From Bacteroidota bacterium (lineage in GTDB: Bacteria; Bacteroidota; Bacteroidia; Flavobacteriales_D; Crocinitomicaceae), in the NCBI GenBank assembly GCA_006226555.1, contig SBGS01000169.1:1-6875 (forward strand): DNA of 6,875 nt, in the 5' to 3' direction. The stretch's first letter is position 1. Each line of letters starts with the position of its first letter. The translations under genes and the position numbers were made by a program. Below are positions 1-5,088 of the stretch, in pieces. Below the pieces are notes generated by a model. That model worked only from the letters and a program-made list of their open reading frames with translations. It was not told the origin of the DNA and made no database searches.

Positions 1-329
1 TTGATCCGTTTCCCATCCTTGTAAGCTGAAACGCTCAGATCGATAGCTGAATTAACATCTCTGATCAGAATTGGACCGAAATGATCAAAAACCAATGAAT
101 GATCTCCCAAATTCAATACGACTGAGTCCACTTCCTTAACAACATCGCTCAGCGCAAAATCAATGAGAAGATCGGCAGTTTCCTCTAATTCTATACTGTG
201 TTCAACACTGATGTTCGAATAGACAAATTCTTCCAACTGCTCGACTTCAGTACTATCCAGAATAGTGGCTGTTTGAGCAAAACTAAAAATGCTGATCGAC
301 GAAGCGAACAGTAATAAAAGTGTCTTCAT
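1..329 (-). CDS. Secreted protein of unknown function, N-terminal part (runs off left edge)
   Basis: An uninterrupted reading frame of 109 codons starts at the ATG at 329-327 and continues past the left edge, so the C-terminus is missing. The first 18 residues look like a Sec signal peptide: MKT, then a hydrophobic stretch of Leu, Ile, Phe and Ala, ending SFA before QT, with likely cleavage after A18 by signal peptidase I. There is no lipobox cysteine. The visible mature part is acidic and fairly rich in Val, Ile, Leu and Asp (for example residues 24-33, STEVEQLEEF). I do not recognise a domain. The gene starts 9 bases after the stop codon of the upstream peptide transporter, with no terminator or recognisable promoter between them, so co-transcription is likely. 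No Shine-Dalgarno is seen, as is usual in Bacteroidota. That it is a real gene is well supported by the signal peptide and spacing; its function is unknown. Confidence 0.72.
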   Translation of the reverse strand, partial: MKTLLLLFASSISIFSFAQTATILDSTEVEQLEEFVYSNISVEHSIELEETADLLIDFALSDVVKEVDSVVLNLGDHSLVFDHFGPILIRDVNSAIDLSVSAYKDGKRI

Positions 330-338
330 TTAATTGAT

Positions 339-2105
339 TTATTTAATTCCTTGCATGAGCCTCTTGATCACCGGAGTTAGCAACAATGATACAACCGCGA
401 GAACAAGCGGAATAATCGTTAGGATCCAGAAGAAATAACTGATCCCATTCTCAGCCGCTATACCATCGGAAGATTCTCCGAAAATACCCGCAAGCTTTTG
501 TCCGATTGCGACAGCCAAGTACCATAATCCGAACATAAAAGCGATCGTTTTGGCAGGCACGAGCTTACTTACGTATGACAAACCTACAGGTGAAATACAA
601 AGCTCACCTAGGGTATGGAATAGGTATACCAGCACCAACCAGATCATACTCACCGATGCCGTTTCAGCACCCGCTTCAATACCTGAGGCACCAAATGCCA
701 CACAAGCCATTCCTAGTGCAAGGAAACCTAACCCAATTGCAAATTTTTGAGTCGCATTTGGATTGTATTTACTTTCCCACCATCTGGAAAAAAGAGGTGC
801 AAAAGATATGATGAACAGTGAATTTAAAACGCTGAACCATGTTGCCGGAACTTCGGCTGTTTCTTTTCCGAATTCAACTATCAGCATCCATATCGCCACT
901 CCCCAGATAATGATAAAGCTTGTGGATAGGATCAGATTAGCAACCTTATATTTTTTAAATGTTTGTCCGAATAACTTAAAGAGAACCCATGTAATGATCC
1001 CCAAAGGAATAAGTGTGATCAATGAGTTCACAACCTTAAATACAGTGCCCGCAGTACCTTCAAGTGTTCGGTTCGTATAATCGCGAGCGAAGGTTGTCAA
1101 CGTATTCGGAGACTGCTCGAAAATAGCCCAGAAGAACATGACCATGAAGGCGAAAAAGATCACTGCGAGAAACTTATTTCTCACTTCCTTTTTATATCCT
1201 GTTAAACGATAGATCGTCAGACCAACGAACAGTGCAATTGCAACTACAATTGTTAACAATGCTCCATCGATACCCGCGATCTTAAAATTGAGGACATTTA
1301 CACCGTATATCTTCGACATTGGGTCATTAATGATCCAAACGAGTCCCATTAGCGCCATAACCCCGATCAGCATCAGTTGAAGCGTTGTAAACTTCTGGCT
1401 TTCTCCCCTATCTTCAGTTACTTTATCAAGATTGCTATCAATTGGTTCCAGTGATTCTTCTAATTCCTTCTTCGGTTTTAATCCGATATCACCGAAGATA
1501 TCCTGAGACAACCAGAATTGAACCATTCCAAAGAACATGAATATACCTGCCAGACCAAATCCCAGACTCCATCCTACTGTTTCACCTAAGTAACCGCATA
1601 ATAGAATCCCAAAGAACGCACCCGCATTCACCCCCATGTAAAAGATCGTGTATGCGCCATCTTTCTTCTCCGGATGATCTTTATAGATATGAGAGATCAT
1701 GGAGGTCATGTTTGGCTTAAAGAAACCACTTCCAAAAACAAGCAGGATCAAACCGGTATAAATAGACCATGTCGTCTCAAAAGCCATGGCTGCATGTCCC
1801 AAGGTCATTAGAACCGCTCCCACAACAACTGCCTTTCGATATCCCCAGACATTATCCGCAAAATAACCACCAAGCATAGTACTGAGGTATACAAGAGCCA
1901 CATAAGACCCAAATAAGGCCGATGCCTGAGACTTCTCCAGTCCCCATCCGCTTTCAGTCAGTGAGGAGGTCAAGAACAGGACTAACAAGGCACGCATACC
2001 GTAATAGGAGAATCGCTCCCACATCTCAGTAAAGAACAATACGAACAATGCTGAAGGATGACCTAAAACTTTTGAATTAAATATTTCTTGGTTTGAAGTG
2101 CTCAT
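339..2105 (-). CDS. POT/PTR2-family proton-coupled di/tripeptide transporter, long form (588 aa)
   Basis: This is an inner-membrane symporter of the major facilitator superfamily that imports di- and tripeptides with protons. The POT signatures are all visible: the helix-1 motif ExxERFxYYG (E27, E30, R31, Y34, Y35, G36), GSGFFKPN in helix 4 with the conserved lysine K130, IFYMGVNAG in helix 5 (154-162), FEQ at the end of helix 7 (E330), and GELCISPVGLS in helix 10 with E501. These charged residues match those used for proton coupling and substrate binding in characterised POTs. By eye there are about 16 membrane segments: the 12 core helices, a pair between helices 6 and 7 (about 242-259 and 279-300, the position of HA/HB in other bacterial POTs), and a further pair at about 356-378 and 388-411. 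A charged loop lies at 208-238. It is a paralogue of the transporter just upstream, which lacks both pairs. Its start lies only 24 bases after the U-tract of a terminator. Substrate range cannot be read from sequence. Confidence 0.95.
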   Translation of the reverse strand: MSTSNQEIFNSKVLGHPSALFVLFFTEMWERFSYYGMRALLVLFLTSSLTESGWGLEKSQASALFGSYVALVYLSTMLGGYFADNVWGYRKAVVVGAVLMTLGHAAMAFETTWSIYTGLILLVFGSGFFKPNMTSMISHIYKDHPEKKDGAYTIFYMGVNAGAFFGILLCGYLGETVGWSLGFGLAGIFMFFGMVQFWLSQDIFGDIGLKPKKELEESLEPIDSNLDKVTEDRGESQKFTTLQLMLIGVMALMGLVWIINDPMSKIYGVNVLNFKIAGIDGALLTIVVAIALFVGLTIYRLTGYKKEVRNKFLAVIFFAFMVMFFWAIFEQSPNTLTTFARDYTNRTLEGTAGTVFKVVNSLITLIPLGIITWVLFKLFGQTFKKYKVANLILSTSFIIIWGVAIWMLIVEFGKETAEVPATWFSVLNSLFIISFAPLFSRWWESKYNPNATQKFAIGLGFLALGMACVAFGASGIEAGAETASVSMIWLVLVYLFHTLGELCISPVGLSYVSKLVPAKTIAFMFGLWYLAVAIGQKLAGIFGESSDGIAAENGISYFFWILTIIPLVLAVVSLLLTPVIKRLMQGIK

Positions 2106-2129
2106 GAATATGATAAATCGGATTGGTAT

Positions 2130-2158
2130 AAAAAAAAACAGTCCCCGAAGGGACTGCT
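2130..2158 (-). terminator. Intrinsic terminator between the two POT transporter genes
   Basis: On the minus strand the RNA would form a perfect 7-bp stem (CAGTCCC with GGGACTG; plus-strand arms 2139-2145 and 2150-2156), extendable by a G-U and an A-U pair. It is closed by a UUCG loop on a C-G pair, the exceptionally stable C(UUCG)G tetraloop. Nine consecutive U residues follow (the A run at 2130-2138 on the plus strand). It sits 24 bases after the stop codon of the 475-residue transporter. There is no T-run on the plus-strand side, so it acts only on minus-strand transcripts. It should end most transcripts of the upstream gene before the 588-residue transporter. Confidence 0.93.
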
Positions 2159-2179
2159 AAAAATAATGATTTTATAAGA

Positions 2180-3607
2180 TTATTTCACGCCATGCATCAT
2201 CTTAGACAATCTGCGTGAAAGCAGTAACATGATCAATCCAAGCACCATTACAAATACTGCAATGGAAACGAAGATCGTTGCAGCTCCAAGCTTTTCTACA
2301 TATGCAGCGATGAACCCACCGATGATATTTGCTGCAAACGAAGACAACATCCAAACTCCCATCAACATAGACGCAAGCTTAACCGGTGCCAATTTCGTAA
2401 CAACAGATAATCCAACAGGTGAAAGACATAATTCACCGATCGTGTGGAAGAAATACGTTAAGATCAACCAAACTAATGCCGCTTTTTGAACAACCACTTC
2501 TTTACCTTCTTCCATAGAAGTCTGAACTTCATACGTTGCGAATAACATAAATAAGAAACCGATTCCCAAAAGGATCATTCCAAGACTCATCTTTACTGGC
2601 GTCGTTAACTTCTTTCCGAACTTAGATGTCCAGAACCATGCAAAGATCGGTGCAAGAGCTACGATAAATAACGGGTTAACCGACTGGAAGAACGTTGTAG
2701 GGATTTGCCATCCGAAGAAATTTCTATCGATATAGGTATCAGTATACAATGTCATTGAAGAACCTGCCTGTTCAAATCCTGCCCAGAAGAAGATCACAAA
2801 GAAAGTCAGGATGAAGATCACAGCAATACGTTGCTTTTCAACTGAAGTAAGTGTTCCAGTTTTTACATTTTGAACATCCTCAATAATTTCTGATGCCTCC
2901 ACGGTAGCAGATGGAGCTGGTTTCTCACCTATCTCCAATAGATATTTCTTTGCAAGACCATTAAAGATCAGCTGTCCTAAAGCCATACCAATTGCAGCCG
3001 CAAGGAATCCGTACTTAAATCCGTAAGCGGTAATATTACCAGCGGCGTCTTTTAATGCAAACCAGTCTTCTGCCAATAAACCAACGATCAAAGGTGCGAT
3101 CAAAGCTCCAAGGTTAATACCCATATAGAAGATCGAGAAGGCAGCATCGCGACGATCATCACCATCACGGTATAGCTGACCAACCATTGTGGAAATATTT
3201 GGCTTGAAGAATCCATTCCCGATGATCAGTAGCACCAATCCTAATCCCAATCCGAAATGCGTATTCATTCCAAACAGAACCAATTGTCCTAAGAACATCG
3301 TTATACCTCCTATAGTAATGGCTTTACGCTGACCAATAAATCTATCCGCGATCCAACCACCAATAATTGGCGTGAAATAAACGAATCCGGTAAAGAACCC
3401 GTAGATCAATGCTGCACTATCTTCAGCGATCTCAAGACCATTCTCCATCCATAGCTTGGTCATGTAAAGCATAAGGATACCACGCATTCCATAATAACTA
3501 AAGCGCTCCCACATCTCTGTGAAGAACAACAGATACAATCCTTTAGGGTGTCCAAACAGTTTCCCTTGCGCTTCAATTCTTTCTATTAATTGGTCGTTAC
3601 TTGCCAT
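2180..3607 (-). CDS. POT/PTR2-family proton-coupled di/tripeptide transporter, short form (475 aa)
   Basis: This is an inner-membrane proton/peptide symporter. Family signatures in order are EMWERFSYYG at 31-40 (the ExxERFxYYG proton-coupling motif), GNGFFKPN at 130-137 with K135, IFYMGINLGA at 159-168, FEQ at 278-280, and GELCLSPVGLS at 391-401 with E391+1 as the helix-10 glutamate (E392). By eye there are 12 membrane segments, about 25-47, 66-86, 96-114, 119-137, 155-178, 199-216, 259-278, 305-326, 341-358, 376-401, 410-434 and 442-464. Helices 6 and 7 are joined by a hydrophilic loop (about 218-258) without the HA/HB pair common in bacterial POTs. A short charged insert with Glu and Lys (366-371) lies before helix 10. 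The gene is followed directly by a strong terminator, so it is probably transcribed mainly alone. It is divergent from the TatD-like gene across 102 bases. It is a paralogue of the longer transporter downstream, with near-identical motifs but well-diverged sequence, so the duplication is not recent. Confidence 0.96.
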   Translation of the reverse strand: MASNDQLIERIEAQGKLFGHPKGLYLLFFTEMWERFSYYGMRGILMLYMTKLWMENGLEIAEDSAALIYGFFTGFVYFTPIIGGWIADRFIGQRKAITIGGITMFLGQLVLFGMNTHFGLGLGLVLLIIGNGFFKPNISTMVGQLYRDGDDRRDAAFSIFYMGINLGALIAPLIVGLLAEDWFALKDAAGNITAYGFKYGFLAAAIGMALGQLIFNGLAKKYLLEIGEKPAPSATVEASEIIEDVQNVKTGTLTSVEKQRIAVIFILTFFVIFFWAGFEQAGSSMTLYTDTYIDRNFFGWQIPTTFFQSVNPLFIVALAPIFAWFWTSKFGKKLTTPVKMSLGMILLGIGFLFMLFATYEVQTSMEEGKEVVVQKAALVWLILTYFFHTIGELCLSPVGLSVVTKLAPVKLASMLMGVWMLSSFAANIIGGFIAAYVEKLGAATIFVSIAVFVMVLGLIMLLLSRRLSKMMHGVK

Positions 3608-3630
3608 AATTGATAATTGGTTTGAGCGTG

Positions 3631-3638
3631 AAAATATA
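3631..3638 (-). promoter_or_regulatory. Possible -7 element for the 475-aa transporter gene
   Basis: Read on the minus strand this is TATATTTT, one mismatch from the Bacteroidota -7 consensus TAnnTTTG. It would place the transcription start about 20 bases before the transporter ATG. No TTG/TTTG -33 element is seen at the expected distance, and the region is very AT-rich, so the match could be chance. It is the best candidate in the 102-base divergent region for the minus direction. Confidence 0.3.
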
Positions 3639-3675
3639 AAAATAAATGTTAATTCATCTTTATTCTAAGGAAACA

Positions 3676-3705
3676 TTTGCTGTACTCGAGAAGAAGTTAT
3701 TTTTG
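3676..3705 (+). promoter_or_regulatory. Bacteroidota-type promoter of the TatD-like/tcdA genes (TTTG-N18-TAnnTTTG)
   Basis: A -33 element TTTG at 3676-3679 is followed, after exactly 18 bases, by TATTTTTG at 3698-3705, a perfect match to the -7 consensus TAnnTTTG used by the primary sigma factor of Bacteroidota. The expected start of transcription is about 3709-3710, which coincides with the ATG of the TatD-like gene (3710). It is the only full match on this strand in the divergent intergenic region. The same arrangement with the same 18-base spacing recurs at 5043-5072. Confidence 0.75.
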
Positions 3706-3709
3706 AAAT

Positions 3710-4351
3710 ATGCAATACGACATCCATTCGCATAAAAACGAGTTAGATGGACATTCTATGTTGAATGTGATCTATCCAGATAAATCTGAGGTAATCAGCT
3801 CGATCGGGATACACCCATGGTATATACCTGATAGTATCGATTGGATAGATTTCGAAGCCAGGGCGAATGCATCAAACAATATTGCTGTGGGGGAATGTGG
3901 ACTAGATAAGCTCTGTGCTTCACCGTTTGAACGCCAGCTGGATGTTTTCAAAAAACAAATTGAGATCGCCGAAAGAAATCATTTACCATTGATCATTCAT
4001 TGCGTTCGAGCGTTTGAGGAAGTCATTTCCCTAAAAAGAAATACAACGAAAGCATTACCCTGGATCATTCATGGATTCAGCAAAGCAAAGATGTTAGATA
4101 GACTAATCGATTCCGATTTCTATATTAGTTTTGGCGAGGCAATTTGTAATGAAAGAAATACAGCTTTGCGTGAAGTTTGTGGCAAGATCCCGTTAGACCG
4201 TGTGTTTCTTGAAACAGATGATCAAGATAAAATAGATATCGCTTCGGTTTATAATGCTTTCTCCGAACTGAGACCGGAAGGAAGAGAGCTTGTTGAAGCG
4301 CAAATAGAGATGAACATTAAAGAGGTGTTTGATAAATGGAAAATTGGTTAG
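3710..4351 (+). CDS. TatD-family metal-dependent hydrolase, short form
   Basis: This is a TIM-barrel metal hydrolase of the TatD family (amidohydrolase superfamily). Characterised members are metal-dependent DNases; the substrate of this one is unknown. All expected metal-site motifs are present: DIHSH with H6 and H8, GIHPW at 33-37, GECGLD at 61-66 with E62, IIHCVRA with H97, IHGFS with H121, and LETD at 167-170 with D170. At 213 residues it is clearly shorter than the usual roughly 260 for TatD, mostly because the segment after LETD is compact, but it still ends with the family-like N...VF segment (N202, V206, F207), so it is not truncated. The start is fixed: an in-frame TGA lies at 3704-3706, and the next ATG would delete the HxH motif. 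There is no room for a leader behind the promoter at 3676-3705. Its last 16 bases overlap tcdA in another frame, implying co-transcription and probably coupled translation. Confidence 0.92.
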   Translation: MQYDIHSHKNELDGHSMLNVIYPDKSEVISSIGIHPWYIPDSIDWIDFEARANASNNIAVGECGLDKLCASPFERQLDVFKKQIEIAERNHLPLIIHCVRAFEEVISLKRNTTKALPWIIHGFSKAKMLDRLIDSDFYISFGEAICNERNTALREVCGKIPLDRVFLETDDQDKIDIASVYNAFSELRPEGRELVEAQIEMNIKEVFDKWKIG

Positions 4352-5067
4352 AAAGAACGGAGCTTCTGATCGGAAATGAAGCATTGAAGAAACTATCAAA
4401 AGCACATGTATTGATCGTTGGACTAGGTGGAATTGGATCATTTGCTGCTGAGTTCATTGCGCGTGCAGGAGTAGGTGAAATGACAATAATTGACGGTGAC
4501 GTTTTTGATCCGACCAATAAAAATCGTCAGCTTACTGCCCTGGATTCAACGATCGGAAGAAATAAGGCAGTGGTGCTGGCTGAGCGATTAAAAGACATCA
4601 ACCCTCAGCTGAAGCTTAATGTCATCGAGGAATTTGTCATGCCGGAACGCGTTTGGGAAATCTTAAACGATTACAAACCTGATGTCGTAATGGATTGCAT
4701 TGATTCCGTTTCTCCTAAGATCGAATGGCTCGTTGCGTGCATCGCTAAAAAGATCAAGATCGTTTCTCATTACGGAGCGGGAGGTAAAACAGATCCATCA
4801 AAAGTCATGGTAGCCAGCCTGAAACATGCACATAATTGCAAACTTGCCGCTCACATTAAAAAACGACTGAAAAGAAGAAACGTGGACTTTAAGAAAGTAA
4901 GAGCCGTTTTTTCTTCAGAATTGCAACTAAAAGAATCGCTTAAAATGACAAATGGACTAAATTTCAAGAAGTCCTTCTATGGAACTGTGAGCTATATGCC
5001 CGCTCTATTCGGTTTATACGGAGCGGCAGATGCCATACGCTATTTGAGTGACAAGAATAAATGCTAA
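4336..5067 (+). CDS. tcdA: tRNA threonylcarbamoyladenosine dehydratase (cyclic t6A synthesis)
   Basis: This is an ATP-dependent enzyme of the ThiF/MoeB/E1-like family that dehydrates t6A at position 37 of ANN-decoding tRNAs to cyclic t6A, in the cytoplasm. The Rossmann nucleotide-binding motif GLGGIGS is at 29-35, followed by IIDGD at 51-55 (D53), NKNRQ at 61-65 (R64) and the ATP-site lysine in GRNKA (K77). The DCIDS motif is at 120-124, GAGGKTDPSKV at 147-157, and VFSSE at 191-195. The opening RTELLIG and the order of motifs match E. coli TcdA (YgdL) rather than MoeB or ThiF, and the zinc-binding CxxC pairs of MoeB/ThiF are absent. At 243 residues it is about 25 shorter than the E. coli protein, ending soon after the VSYMPALFGLYGAADA segment and so lacking an extended C-terminal tail. 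It overlaps the TatD-like gene by 16 bases. A promoter for the next gene is embedded in its last codons and stop codon. Confidence 0.92.
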   Translation: MENWLERTELLIGNEALKKLSKAHVLIVGLGGIGSFAAEFIARAGVGEMTIIDGDVFDPTNKNRQLTALDSTIGRNKAVVLAERLKDINPQLKLNVIEEFVMPERVWEILNDYKPDVVMDCIDSVSPKIEWLVACIAKKIKIVSHYGAGGKTDPSKVMVASLKHAHNCKLAAHIKKRLKRRNVDFKKVRAVFSSELQLKESLKMTNGLNFKKSFYGTVSYMPALFGLYGAADAIRYLSDKNKC

Positions 5068-5072
5068 TTTTG
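5043..5072 (+). promoter_or_regulatory. Bacteroidota-type promoter of the M1 aminopeptidase gene, inside the end of tcdA
   Basis: TTTG at 5043-5046 and TAATTTTG at 5065-5072 (perfect TAnnTTTG) are separated by exactly 18 bases, the same spacing as the promoter at 3676-3705. The -7 element begins with the TAA stop codon of tcdA. The predicted start is near A5076, giving a leader of about 13 bases before the aminopeptidase ATG at 5089. This would let the aminopeptidase be expressed independently of the tatD-like/tcdA transcript. Confidence 0.7.
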
Positions 5073-5088
5073 GTCAACACCTGACGGA

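Noticed and set aside
550..1080. Three plus-strand open frames of 66-105 codons inside the longer transporter gene
   Set aside because: They are antisense to conserved helices and motifs of the transporter; they have no promoter or protein family resemblance.
2139..2156. The hairpin as a bidirectional terminator or an operator
   Set aside because: The U-tract exists only for minus-strand transcripts, and the gene on the other strand begins 1.5 kb away, so a one-way terminator explains it fully.
339..3607. The two adjacent transporters as halves of one broken gene or a recent tandem duplication
   Set aside because: Each has a complete set of POT motifs from the helix-1 ExxERFxYYG to helix 10, and they differ in length and much of their sequence, so both are intact and anciently diverged.
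3710..4351. The TatD-like gene as a truncated pseudogene because it is about 50 residues short
   Set aside because: All six metal-ligand motifs and the family-like C-terminal segment are present, and the frame is intact.
4193..4517. Open frames of 66-82 codons on the minus strand across the TatD-like/tcdA junction
   Set aside because: They lie wholly inside two genes with complete family motifs, have no recognisable features of their own, and arise as shadows of the coding frames.
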